DNA of 64,000 nt from 40CM-2-70-7 sp035631315 (GTDB taxonomy: Bacteria; Gemmatimonadota; Gemmatimonadetes; Gemmatimonadales; GWC2-71-9): NCBI GenBank assembly GCA_035631315.1, contig DASQIZ010000045.1, positions 62,001 to 126,000 of the forward strand. The letters run 5' to 3'. The position numbers and the translations under genes were made by a program. The notes below the pieces were generated by a model that saw only the letters and a program-made list of their open reading frames with translations, did not search any database and was not told the DNA's origin. Below, piece after piece: positions 41,369 to 49,226 of the stretch (positions are counted from its first letter, which is position 1; the number at the start of each line of letters is the position of its first letter).

Positions 41369-42139
41369 ATGCTCGTGGTGATGTGGGTGGCCGGGCTACT
41401 CGCGGGGGCGATTCATGTGCTGATCTTCGGCATGGAAAGCCTATGGTGGACCACGCCGAAGGTGCAGCTGCGGTTTCGGCAGACCCCTGAGCAATCACAG
41501 ACCACAAGGCTTTTCGCGTTCAATCAAGGGTTCTACAACCTCTTCCTGGCGCTGGGAGTGTTCGCTGGGTTGGCCCTGTTTCTGGCTGGACGCCCCGCCG
41601 TCGGGCACGCACTGGCGACGTTCAGTTGTCTGTCCATGCTCGGCGCGGCCTTGGTCCTGGTCGCATCGGCTCCGCAGATGAAACGTGGCGCGGTCATCCA
41701 GGGAGCGGCCCCGCTGATTTTCCTGGTGTTGGCTGCGGCTCGTCTCAATGCCCCGACTCCACCCACGGATCACGTGGTCGTGACGCCCGATCAGCTCAAG
41801 TGGACACCGTACTATGCGGGCGGCGAGCAAACCGTCCTGTTCGGGGACCCGAGCCGCCCGGGGCCCTACGTCCTCCGCGTCCGCTTCCCGGCGGGTCTCC
41901 ACATTGCGCCGCACTACCACCTGGACAACCGAATCGTCCAGGTCCTTTCCGGCACTATGCATTTCGCCCTGGGCGAATCAGGGGACACGACCAGAATGCG
42001 CGCGATACCGCCAGGCAGTATGTGGACGGAGCCGGCGCATATGACGCACTATGCGTGGACCGGCGATAACGAAGTCGTATTGCAAGTGGTCGGCACGGGA
42101 CCGACCGGCACCGTGCCCATGCGGCCAGCGAAACCATAA
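41369..42139 (+). CDS. DUF1304 membrane domain fused to a cupin
   Basis: 256 residues. The N-terminal part is DUF1304-like with four membrane helices (AGLLAGAIHVLIFGMESLWW, FNQGFYNLFLALGVFAGL, AGAALVLVAS-type, and APLIFLVLAAARL). At about 135-256 a cupin follows (PGPYVLRVRFPAGLHIAPHYHLDNRIVQVLSGTMHFAL); H182 and H184 are candidate metal ligands and the second motif lies in PAHMTHYAWTG. The cupin side is probably extracytoplasmic. RBS GGAGG is 8 bases before the ATG. Fusion unfamiliar to me; both halves are recognisable. Confidence 0.75.
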   Translation: MLVVMWVAGLLAGAIHVLIFGMESLWWTTPKVQLRFRQTPEQSQTTRLFAFNQGFYNLFLALGVFAGLALFLAGRPAVGHALATFSCLSMLGAALVLVASAPQMKRGAVIQGAAPLIFLVLAAARLNAPTPPTDHVVVTPDQLKWTPYYAGGEQTVLFGDPSRPGPYVLRVRFPAGLHIAPHYHLDNRIVQVLSGTMHFALGESGDTTRMRAIPPGSMWTEPAHMTHYAWTGDNEVVLQVVGTGPTGTVPMRPAKP

Positions 42140-42141
42140 AC

Positions 42142-42197
42142 GAAAGCGGGAAGAGTCAGACACCGCTTCCCGCTTCCCTCCTCACTCTTCCCATTCC
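42142..42197. repeat. Heptamer-word hairpin between convergent genes
   Basis: The left arm reads GAAAGCG-GGAAGAG; the right arm has CGCTTCC twice, CTCCTCA, CTCTTCC and CATTCCC at 7-nt spacing. The arms are inverted (GGAAGAG against CTCTTCC). It begins 2 bases after the cupin-fusion stop and abuts the stop of the kamA-like gene, so it fills the entire gap and may form 3' ends for both. Confidence 0.75.
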
Positions 42198-43295
42198 CTA
42201 CCCGACGAGAATCGGCTCCAGCTCGGGAGCTTCCTCGGGTACGTACGGCTGTTTGTACTTGAACCGCTTGCCCGTGTAGTTCCTCAAGACCACTTCCTTG
42301 TCCGTGATCTTCACCACGTACTCGGGGAGGAGCGGAATCTTCCCGCCGCCTCCGGGGGCATCGATCACGAAGTGCGGGACCGCTAACCCTGAGGTCCAGC
42401 CACGCAGCGCCTTCACGATCTCAAGACCCTTCTCCACCGTCGTCCGGAAGTGCTCCGCGCCCGCGACCTGGTCGCACATGTAGATGTAGTACGGCCGGAC
42501 CCGCGCGGCGAGCAGCTTCTGCATCAGCTTCTTCATCACCGCCGGATCGTCGTTCACGCCCTTCAGGAGGACGGTCTGGCACCCCAGCGGGATCCCGGCG
42601 TCCGCCAGCATCCCCAGGCCCTTGACCGCCGCGGGCGTGAGCTCGTCCGGGTGGTTGAAGTGCGTGTTGATGTAGAACGGATGGTACTTCTTGAGGATCG
42701 CGCAGAGCTCCGGCGTGATCCGCTCCGGCAAGTGACACGGGACCCGGCTCCCGATCCGGATGACCTCGAGATGGGGAATGGCCCTCAGGCGCTTCAGGAT
42801 GTCGTCGATCCGGCGGTCCGACAGGAGCAACGGATCACCGCCGGACATGATGACGTCCCGGATCTCGGTGTGGTGCTCAAGGTACTGGAAGGCCGACTCG
42901 AGCTGGGACATCGGGATCTTCTCGGGGTCCCCGACCTTCCGCCGGCGGGTGCAGAACCGGCAGTACGACGCACAGACAGGGCTCACCAGGAACAGGGCCC
43001 GGTCGGGGTAGCGGTGGGTGATGTTCGGCACCGGCGAATGCGCGTCCTCCGCGAGCGAATCCACGATCCCGTCGTGCACCTCGAGCTCCTGCACGCTGGG
43101 CACGTACTGGCGCCAGATGGGATCGTCGGGGGACTTGATCAGGTCGACCATCGCGGGCGAAATCCGGAATTCGAAGTTCTCCGCCGCCTGCCGGAGACGA
43201 TCGAGCTCCGGGAAGTGCTCGGGGCCGAAGCGGGCCGCCAGCACCTCCAGGGACGCGATGCTCTTCTTACGAAGCAGTTCTTGCCAGGACTCCAT
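42198..43295 (-). CDS. kamA: KamA-family radical SAM enzyme (lysine 2,3-aminomutase-like)
   Basis: 365 residues. The radical-SAM cluster motif is C108-A-S-Y-C112-R-F-C115; the PLP-binding Lys is K319 in DAPGGGGK. D275 (YMCDQVAGAEHFRT) and D312 (IDAPGG) match the two Asp that hold the substrate side-chain amine in clostridial lysine 2,3-aminomutase (glutamate 2,3-aminomutases carry other residues there), so L-lysine to beta-lysine is the likely reaction. The C-terminus is shorter than in clostridial KamA. The GNAT gene upstream overlaps by 29 bases; two ATP-grasp ligases complete the operon. Confidence 0.88.
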   Translation of the reverse strand: MESWQELLRKKSIASLEVLAARFGPEHFPELDRLRQAAENFEFRISPAMVDLIKSPDDPIWRQYVPSVQELEVHDGIVDSLAEDAHSPVPNITHRYPDRALFLVSPVCASYCRFCTRRRKVGDPEKIPMSQLESAFQYLEHHTEIRDVIMSGGDPLLLSDRRIDDILKRLRAIPHLEVIRIGSRVPCHLPERITPELCAILKKYHPFYINTHFNHPDELTPAAVKGLGMLADAGIPLGCQTVLLKGVNDDPAVMKKLMQKLLAARVRPYYIYMCDQVAGAEHFRTTVEKGLEIVKALRGWTSGLAVPHFVIDAPGGGGKIPLLPEYVVKITDKEVVLRNYTGKRFKYKQPYVPEEAPELEPILVG

Positions 43296-43767
43296 GTGTC
43301 AGGTCCTTGAGATAGATCACCAGGTCATCCCCGGGCGCATAGTATTCCGGGATTACCGCGGTCCTGGTGTACCCGCGGGCCTCGTAAAACCCGCGCGTCG
43401 GCGCATAGTCCGCGCGCGATGACGTCTCTACCACGACTAGCCGACAGCCACCGGCCATCAGCTCTTGTTCGACGTGCTTGAGGAGCTGGGATCCGATGCC
43501 CGCTCCGTGTTGCTCCCGGGCCACCACGATCCAGTAGAGGTCCCAGGTCCCTTCCGTGCCGGGCGTGGGGCCCCAGCACGCGTATCCCATCAGCGCATTG
43601 CCGGCGAAGGCCCCGATGAACCGGTAGTCCTCGTCGCCGTTCAGGTGCTCATCGAGCAGCTCGACCGCGGTCGCCACTTCTTCCTCGCGGAAGAAGCCGG
43701 TCTCCCGGGTCAGACGCTCGAGTCGCTCTCTATGCCCTGGACCGATGGGGCTGAGCGAGCAATTCAC
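43267..43767 (-). CDS. GNAT N-acetyltransferase in the kamA operon
   Basis: 166 residues from GTG 43767 (VNCSLSPIGPGHRERLERLTRETGFFREEEV). Acetyl-CoA site: LYWIVVAREQHGAGIGSQLLKHVEQEL, with EQHGAGIG as the pyrophosphate loop; then VVVETSSRADYAPTRGFYEARGY. Unlike AblB/YodP, which acetylates beta-lysine and is longer, this is a short single-domain GNAT. Its position between kamA and two ligase genes suggests it acts on a beta-amino acid or the peptide made from it. Overlaps both neighbours. Confidence 0.8.
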   Translation of the reverse strand: MNCSLSPIGPGHRERLERLTRETGFFREEEVATAVELLDEHLNGDEDYRFIGAFAGNALMGYACWGPTPGTEGTWDLYWIVVAREQHGAGIGSQLLKHVEQELMAGGCRLVVVETSSRADYAPTRGFYEARGYTRTAVIPEYYAPGDDLVIYLKDLTHGVLARTAS

Positions 43768-44737
43768 GGGCCGCCCTGGCTCCCTGAGCCTCACGCAGGG
43801 CCACTTCGGCCACCCGGCGCACCAGCTCGGCGTAGTCCCACCCCGCGGCCTTGGCCATCCGCGACAGCCCGGCCTCGTCGGTCAGGTCAGGATTCGGGTT
43901 CACCTCGAGCACCCACGGGCGCCCGGTGTCGTCCACCCGCATGTCCACCCGGCCGTATCCCTTCCCCTGCATGGTCTGCCACGCCTTCTCGGCTACACGG
44001 ACCAACCGGTCTGCCAGGCGCTGGGAGATGGGGGCGGGCACAATGGGCTGGCTGCCGAGGTCCTCTTCCGATCCCGCGTGCCACTTGGCGGCGTAGGTGA
44101 GGATGGGCCAGGCACCCTCGGGCATGCCCGTGAAATCGATCTCGGACACCGGGAGCACCCGGTTTCCGACGAATCCGACATTGAACTCGCGCCCCGCGAT
44201 GTACTGCTGGACGAGCACCTCGTCGAACTGCTCGGTCATCGCGGCGACGCGAGCTCGCAGCGCCTTCCGGTCCGTCACCACCGAGCCCCGGTCGAGTCCC
44301 GCACTCGCGTCCTCGGCTGCAGGCTTCACGATGGCGGGCAGGGGGAAGTCGTCGGGGATCCGGTCGTGGGTGGTGGTCCACTGAGGGATCGGCAGCCCCG
44401 CCTGAAGCAGGATGGCGTTCGCGACGGTCTTGCGCCGGCACGCCGCGACTGTCCAGGAGCCGCACCCGGTGAAGGGGATCCCTTCGAACTCGAGCGCCGC
44501 AACGACGTGGTCTTCCCAGACTGCAACTCCGTGCACTCCTTCGCACAGGTTGAAGACCAGGTCTGCCCGCTTGGAAGCCTGGAGCCACTTGAGGTCGTGC
44601 CGGACGCCGACCTTCTGCACCTGATGGCCCATGTCGGCGAAGATCGCACCGATCTCGTCGACGGCCTTCATCACCCCAGCGATGTCTTCGGTGGTCCAGT
44701 CGGGGGCGCCGGGGTCGTAGAGGATGACGAGCTTCAC
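43730..44737 (-). CDS. ATP-grasp ligase (D-Ala-D-Ala ligase-like), copy 2
   Basis: 335 residues from GTG 44737, overlapping the upstream stop (GTGA). Ddl-type ATP-grasp: VFNLCEGVHGVAVWEDHVVAALEFEGIPFTG, then LPAIVKPAAEDASAGLDRGSVV as the ATP-binding Lys region, VQQYIAGREFNVGFVGN, and metal ligands in DMRVDDTGRPWVLEVNPNPDL. It is clearly related to but distinct from the neighbouring copy. Such enzymes join a carboxylate to an amine via an acyl-phosphate. Two in tandem beside a beta-lysine-forming enzyme suggest two consecutive amide bonds. Confidence 0.85.
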   Translation of the reverse strand: MKLVILYDPGAPDWTTEDIAGVMKAVDEIGAIFADMGHQVQKVGVRHDLKWLQASKRADLVFNLCEGVHGVAVWEDHVVAALEFEGIPFTGCGSWTVAACRRKTVANAILLQAGLPIPQWTTTHDRIPDDFPLPAIVKPAAEDASAGLDRGSVVTDRKALRARVAAMTEQFDEVLVQQYIAGREFNVGFVGNRVLPVSEIDFTGMPEGAWPILTYAAKWHAGSEEDLGSQPIVPAPISQRLADRLVRVAEKAWQTMQGKGYGRVDMRVDDTGRPWVLEVNPNPDLTDEAGLSRMAKAAGWDYAELVRRVAEVALREAQGARAARELLAQPHRSRA

Positions 44738-45801
44738 GCGATCGCCTCTTCGGCGCCCGCCACCAGCTCGCGGCCATGGATGCGCTTCCAGGCGATCCGG
44801 ACGACTTCCTGGATCAGCTGGTCGTAGGTCATGCCGGCGACCCGTGCGGCCTTGGGCATGCACGAGTTCATCTTCGGGTCGGGGATGATTCCGGGCAGCG
44901 GATTCAGCTCGACGACGTTCGGAATGCCTTTGGCGTCGAGCCGGACGTCGATCCGGGACCAGTCGCGGCAGCCGAGGGCGTAGTAGGCACCGAGGGACAC
45001 GCGTTCGATCGAGGCACGGAGGTCATGGGGGATCCGCGCGGGGCACTCGTAGATCTCCAGCTGATGCTCGGCGTCGTCCCAGAGCCACTTGGCTTCGTAG
45101 CCGTAGACCGGCGTCGCGCCCGCCGGCAGCGTGGTGAAGTCGAATCCGACGATCGGGAGGCACCGGGCTTCGGGACCGTTGCCGAGGATGGCGACGGTGA
45201 ATTCCCGGCCGGGGAGGTAGGTCTCGATCAGGACGGGCTGGCGGTACTCATCTAATAGAAAGAGCGTCCGCTCCCGGAGCCGGGCCTCAGATTCGCATAA
45301 GTTGTTGGCAAATATGCCTTTACCGGATCCCTCCGCTACGGGCTTCACGAAGAGCGGGAAGGCCAGATGGGCAGCCGAAATGACGCGGTTCAGGTCCTCA
45401 GGCTCAGACACCAGAGCAAAGGGCGCCGTGGGGATCCCGCGGTAGGCGAGGATCTCCTTGGTACGCGCCTTATGGAGCGTCAGCGAGAGCGTGAGCGGGT
45501 CGGAGGCGGTATACGGGACGCCCAAGTACTCGCAGATCGCGGGCACGTGCGCTTCGCGATTCGGGCCCGAGAGCCCCTCGGCCATGTTGAAGACGATGTG
45601 CGGGCGGGCGAGGGCGAGTTTCTGCGGGAAGGTGGCGTCGGCTTCGAGCCGGATGACGCTGCCGAAGAGACCGAGGGCCTGCTCCACCGCGTCGATGGTG
45701 GAAGGCTCGTCCCACTCGACATACGCGTCGGTGGTACTGGCTGGGTCGTCCGCTCCCAAGGCGGATCGAGGTTTCTCGTTGTAGGCGAGACCGATTCGCA
45801 T
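44734..45801 (-). CDS. ATP-grasp ligase (D-Ala-D-Ala ligase-like), copy 1
   Basis: 355 residues from the ATG at 45801, which follows a strong RBS (GTAGGAGG on the minus strand). The N-terminal domain has IGLAYNEKPRSALG and IVFNMAEGLSGPNREAHVPAICEYLGVPYTASDPLTLSLTLHK; the ATP-binding region is FPLFVKPVAEGSGKGI; the metal site is DWSRIDVRLDAKGIPNVVELNPLPGI. First gene of a four-gene overlapping operon. The N-terminal loop differs from true Ddl, so peptidoglycan D-Ala-D-Ala synthesis is unlikely. Confidence 0.85.
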   Translation of the reverse strand: MRIGLAYNEKPRSALGADDPASTTDAYVEWDEPSTIDAVEQALGLFGSVIRLEADATFPQKLALARPHIVFNMAEGLSGPNREAHVPAICEYLGVPYTASDPLTLSLTLHKARTKEILAYRGIPTAPFALVSEPEDLNRVISAAHLAFPLFVKPVAEGSGKGIFANNLCESEARLRERTLFLLDEYRQPVLIETYLPGREFTVAILGNGPEARCLPIVGFDFTTLPAGATPVYGYEAKWLWDDAEHQLEIYECPARIPHDLRASIERVSLGAYYALGCRDWSRIDVRLDAKGIPNVVELNPLPGIIPDPKMNSCMPKAARVAGMTYDQLIQEVVRIAWKRIHGRELVAGAEEAIA

Positions 45802-45867
45802 TGGTCTCGGATTACCTCCTACAAAAAAAGGCCGCACTATGTCGGCGGTCTAACTACACCAACGTGA

Positions 45868-45873
45868 TGTCAA
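45868..45873 (-). promoter_or_regulatory. Candidate -35 (TTGACA) for the ligase-kamA operon
   Basis: On the minus strand a perfect TTGACA lies 67 bases before the ATG of the first ligase gene. The matching -10 is poor (TAGACC at 15-nt spacing). Between it and the ATG is a run of eight T residues on the same strand, just before the Shine-Dalgarno, of unknown meaning. Confidence 0.3.
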
Positions 45874-45926
45874 TGAAGAGAATAGGGTGAATCGGTAGGA
45901 TGCGCAATAGGGTAAGTCGAAAAAAT

Positions 45927-46007
45927 CGGAGTGCGGACTGCGGAATGTCGAGTGAATCGTCGACGGTTTTTCTCACTCCGCATTCCGAACTCGTCACTCC
46001 GCACTAC
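45927..46007. repeat. Heptamer-word hairpin after thyX
   Basis: The left arm has CGGAGTG, CGGACTG, CGGAATG and TCGAGTG at 7-nt spacing (45927-45954). After AATCGTCGACGGTTTTTCT the right arm has CACTCCG, CATTCCG, AACTCGT, CACTCCG and CACTACT (45974-46008). The arms are inverted versions of the same 7-nt word. It adjoins the stop of thyX (TGA 46008-46010). Confidence 0.8.
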
Positions 46008-46760
46008 TCAGACTTTGTGATAGACAACTCTCGCTGCTTCTCCCCCGTCTTCGGGTTTGTAGGTCTCGAAGTCGGAGAAAAACGCAGGTGCGTCCTTCGA
46101 CAACGCCGCAAGACACGCGACCGCCATGCGACGGATCTCGAGCTCGGCGCCCTCGCCGGTTCGCAATTCGAGCATCGTGCGCCAGGCGCGGGCGTTTCCC
46201 GACACGACGATCTTCACTTCGGTGGCATTAGGGAGCACACTCCGTGCCGCCTCTCGCGCCATTTTCCGCCGATGGACCTTGTCGGCGACCCAGGAGTAGC
46301 GCTCCATCAACCCCTCCACCGCTCTCACGTAGGCCGCCTGCGCTTCTTCGACCTGTTTGGTCCAGTCCGTCTCGAGTTTGGCATCTCCGATGATGGCCGG
46401 CGGCATCACGAAGGCGGCATGGGACTCGTCGACATAGCGCTGCGAGAGCTGGGAGTACCCGAAACCTGCGCGGTGGCGCACCAGTTCATGGGAGCAGGAT
46501 CGGGAAATGCCCTCGATGAGGAGGACGTACACCGCGTGCTCCAGCACCGACCCGTGCCCCTGCTTCTTGATGTTCTCGAGGTACTCGGGCGTGGTGCGGG
46601 CGACGGGATTGTGCTGACTCATGTAGCAGATCCGTCCCGCGAATTCGGCCAACCGCTCACCGTCCGAAGCGTCCCCGTTCCATTTGACCGGCAGGTGTTC
46701 CGGCTCGACGAACTGGGGGCGAGCGATGAGGGTGATCCGGGGCGCGCGGAAGATTTCCAT
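46008..46760 (-). CDS. thyX: Flavin-dependent thymidylate synthase ThyX
   Basis: 250 residues, normal ThyX length. The signature is R95-H96-R97-A-G-F-G-Y-S-Q-L-S-Q-R108, a known variant of RHRxxSxNxxSxR, with LEHAVYVLLIEGISRSCSHELVRHR before it and VVSGNARAWRTMLELR as the FAD/dUMP-binding segment. ThyX methylates dUMP using methylene-tetrahydrofolate and reduced FAD, replacing ThyA. dCMP deaminase at 58303 can supply dUMP. The heptamer array at 46767 lies just before its start. Confidence 0.95.
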   Translation of the reverse strand: MEIFRAPRITLIARPQFVEPEHLPVKWNGDASDGERLAEFAGRICYMSQHNPVARTTPEYLENIKKQGHGSVLEHAVYVLLIEGISRSCSHELVRHRAGFGYSQLSQRYVDESHAAFVMPPAIIGDAKLETDWTKQVEEAQAAYVRAVEGLMERYSWVADKVHRRKMAREAARSVLPNATEVKIVVSGNARAWRTMLELRTGEGAELEIRRMAVACLAALSKDAPAFFSDFETYKPEDGGEAARVVYHKV

Positions 46761-46766
46761 GAGTGC

Positions 46767-46794
46767 GGTGCCAGGGGTCAGGGGTCAGGTGCCA
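46767..46794. repeat. Four heptamers overlapping a stop codon
   Basis: GGTGCCA-GGGGTCA-GGGGTCA-GGTGCCA occupies 46767-46794 exactly. The stop codon of the FAD oxidase gene (TGA on the minus strand, 46785-46787) lies inside the third word, and the last codons (LGT) are also made of repeat. The array fills most of the 24 bases up to the thyX ATG. Confidence 0.88.
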
Positions 46795-48350
46795 AGGCCT
46801 GCCAGGGCCGACTTCGCCACGCTCCAACCGGCTTCTCGCTCGATGCGACGCAACTCCCGGGCGATCGGCGGGGGAATCGGGATGGCGTCCGGTCCCACCT
46901 TCAGGTTCGAAATCGGGGACCAGCCGTCGGCGGGAATAATAACACCCGGGTTCATCTTCCCGAGAGGATCGTAGGACCACTTCACTTCAGCGAACAGCTT
47001 CATGGCCTCCGGTCCGAAGATGCGGGGGAGCACTCCCGCGCGGAGCCGGCCATCCCCGTGCTCGCCGCTTGGCGTGCCGCCGAGGCGGACGAGGAGATCC
47101 GTCACGTCCTGGTAGAGGGTGGCGAGGCGCTCGCGCCAATCGGAGCTGCTGAGGTCGGGGAGTGCATTCACGTGCACGTGCCCGTCGCCCGCGTGCCCGA
47201 AGATCGTGATCTCGAGTCCGAGGTGCTCGGCGGCCGCGCGGACGCCCGCGATGTAGGCTCCCAAGTGCTCCACGGGGACGCACCCGTCTTCTATTACCTG
47301 GAGCGACCGGCGGGTCTCGGGCAGGCGTGCCAGGGCGGGAGAGGCGAGGCGGCGCACCGACCAGAGCTCGGCGAGCCCTTGCTCGTCGACCGCCGTCTGG
47401 ACGTGCCTGGTGCGGCCCTCGAGGCCGCGGACGGCGTCTCCCACCACGCCACGCGCCGCTGCCGGGGTGGGGCGCTCGAACTCGACCAGGAGCAGGCACG
47501 CGAGGTCGGGCGGAAGCCCGGGAGCCTGAACAAAGGAAAGCAGGGTGCGGTCGAGCAGCTCCACGGCAGAAGGGCTCAGGGAAAGCAGGTAAGAGACTGC
47601 GTCCCCAAGGTCTTCCAGGTCCCCGAACCCCAGTGCCACACCTGCGACGTTCTTCGGGATCGGCTCGAGGCGCCACTCGACCGCCGTGATGAACGCCAGC
47701 GTGCCTTCGGAGCCGATCAGGAGATCGAGCTCGTCACCCGACTTCGCGAATTCGTCGATCGCGTAGCCGCTCGAATTCTTCCGGGTCTTGGGAAACCCTG
47801 CTGCTACTCGTCCCAGCACGTCGACGTGTGGCCTCAAGGGACCAGGCCCTCCGCCTCGTCGTACGGTGCGCGCTTCCCCAAGGTAGTTGACGACATCAAC
47901 GGACTCCACCCAGCGTCGAATGGAACCCGACTGCACGGTGCGCGGTCCGGCGGCATTGGTGGAGACCATCCCCCCGCTCGTGGCAAAGGCTCCGGAAGAT
48001 GGGTCAGGGGGCAGGCGAAGGCCCACCTGGGCGGCGGCATCGTTCACTTCCTTCCAGGTCACACCCGCTCCGGCGTGGGCGATGCGTCGTCCCGGTTCGA
48101 GCGCGAGCGTACGAAAGTTGGAGCAATCGACCACCACACCAGATCCGATGTTGCCTCCCGGCATCCCGCTGCCCGCCCCCCGGGGCACGAATCGCGAGGA
48201 GGAGTCGGACCGAAGGAAGGCCACGAGCTCCGCGGGGGATCGGGGAATGGCGACCCCGTACGGCAGGATGCGGTAAATCCCCGCGCCTTCGGAGTAGGCG
48301 GATCGGAGGGCCGGATCGGTATCAATCTCAAGCTTGGCAGGCGCGCTCAA
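46785..48350 (-). CDS. FAD-linked oxidase (GlcD/D-lactate dehydrogenase-like)
   Basis: 521 residues. The FAD_binding_4 domain has FVPRGAGSGMPGGNIGSGVVVDCSNF and LPPDPSSGAFATSGGMVSTNAAGPR; the C-terminal FAD-oxidase domain has ITIFGHAGDGHVHVNALPDL and GGTPSGEHGDGRLRA, then YDPLGKMNPGVI. The FGHxGDGHxH motif is characteristic of D-2-hydroxyacid dehydrogenases of the GlcD/DLD type. No GlcE/GlcF partner is adjacent and no Fe-S domain is fused. Cytoplasmic or membrane-peripheral; electron acceptor unknown. Confidence 0.88.
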   Translation of the reverse strand: MSAPAKLEIDTDPALRSAYSEGAGIYRILPYGVAIPRSPAELVAFLRSDSSSRFVPRGAGSGMPGGNIGSGVVVDCSNFRTLALEPGRRIAHAGAGVTWKEVNDAAAQVGLRLPPDPSSGAFATSGGMVSTNAAGPRTVQSGSIRRWVESVDVVNYLGEARTVRRGGGPGPLRPHVDVLGRVAAGFPKTRKNSSGYAIDEFAKSGDELDLLIGSEGTLAFITAVEWRLEPIPKNVAGVALGFGDLEDLGDAVSYLLSLSPSAVELLDRTLLSFVQAPGLPPDLACLLLVEFERPTPAAARGVVGDAVRGLEGRTRHVQTAVDEQGLAELWSVRRLASPALARLPETRRSLQVIEDGCVPVEHLGAYIAGVRAAAEHLGLEITIFGHAGDGHVHVNALPDLSSSDWRERLATLYQDVTDLLVRLGGTPSGEHGDGRLRAGVLPRIFGPEAMKLFAEVKWSYDPLGKMNPGVIIPADGWSPISNLKVGPDAIPIPPPIARELRRIEREAGWSVAKSALAGLGT

Positions 48351-48398
48351 GCCCTAAACTTGACATCCCTTCCCGCCAGCGTGAAGCTTCTTCGCCCT

Positions 48399-49226
48399 AT
48401 GGCCACGTCCGCTTCACCGGCCCCTCCTGCTGCGGGTTCACCGCGCGCCCAGCTCATCCATATCGAGACCGACCGCCGTCTGGGTCACGAATGGGACGAG
48501 TGGAATGGTCTGCCTCTGCCTTCGGGCGGGGACTTCTCGGCGCCCGCATCGACGTTCTTCTGGTTCGCCGGCCTGACCATCGCGGTGGTCGCGGCCCTGG
48601 GCTGGGGTGTGCTCTTCCTGCTGGCGCCCCGGATCGCGGAGATCTGGTCCCCGCTGGCGAAGCTGGTGGAAGTCACGTGGGGCGGGTTGGTCGGACTCAG
48701 CTGGCTCTGGTTCGCCGCGCTGCTCGGCTCGTACGCTTCGGGCAAGAATCTCCTCCCCGAGCACTGGCTCGAGCGTGGTCCCTTCCTTCATCTGATGAAT
48801 CTCACGTCCCTCGTCTCGCGCGCGTTCCGGCGCCGCGACTGGGCGGAGCATGCCGCCATCGACGTCTACAACACGTTGGCGGTGCGACGTGGGCGCACGG
48901 TCGGGCGGGGCGAGCTCCTGGTCCTGATTCCCCGCTGTCTCTCCAAACTCGCGCTGGACGGCGTGCTCTCCATCGCCGGCCGCTATGATGTCCCGGTGTT
49001 CGTCGCGACGCGTGGTCAGCTGGCGCGGCGCGTGATCCGCGAGCGGCGCCCGCGCGCGGTGGTGGCGGTCGCCTGCGAGCGAGACATGATGACGGGGCTG
49101 CGGGATGTCGCGGGGAAGTTGCCGGTACTCGGACTCACGATGCGGCTGCCGAACGGACCCTGCCGGGACGCGATGCTCGACCTCGAAACGATGGAACGCT
49201 GGATCGAGGGGTGGGTCCGGAACTAA
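48399..49226 (+). CDS. DUF116 family membrane protein
   Basis: 275 residues from the ATG at 48399. Two membrane segments (FFWFAGLTIAVVAALGWGVLFLL and VTWGGLVGLSWLWFAALL) precede a soluble domain with LMNLTSLVSRAFRR, VLIPRCLSKLALDG and VAVACERDMMTGLRDVAGKLPVLGLTMRLPNGPCRDAMLD. Cys in IPRCL, VACER and NGPCRD is the DUF116 pattern and may bind metal. A TTGACA box (48360-48365) lies 33 bases upstream but has no matching -10. Function of the family unknown. Confidence 0.85.
   Translation: MATSASPAPPAAGSPRAQLIHIETDRRLGHEWDEWNGLPLPSGGDFSAPASTFFWFAGLTIAVVAALGWGVLFLLAPRIAEIWSPLAKLVEVTWGGLVGLSWLWFAALLGSYASGKNLLPEHWLERGPFLHLMNLTSLVSRAFRRRDWAEHAAIDVYNTLAVRRGRTVGRGELLVLIPRCLSKLALDGVLSIAGRYDVPVFVATRGQLARRVIRERRPRAVVAVACERDMMTGLRDVAGKLPVLGLTMRLPNGPCRDAMLDLETMERWIEGWVRN

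Noticed and set aside
44734..45801. Peptidoglycan D-Ala-D-Ala ligase (ddl)
   Set aside because: Two divergent copies in an operon with kamA and a GNAT, and atypical N-terminal loops, argue against cell-wall synthesis, though not formally excluded.
45900..48398. Very long plus-strand frame fused to the DUF116 gene
   Set aside because: It is antisense to thyX and the FAD oxidase, both clear genes; only the part from 48399 is protein-like.
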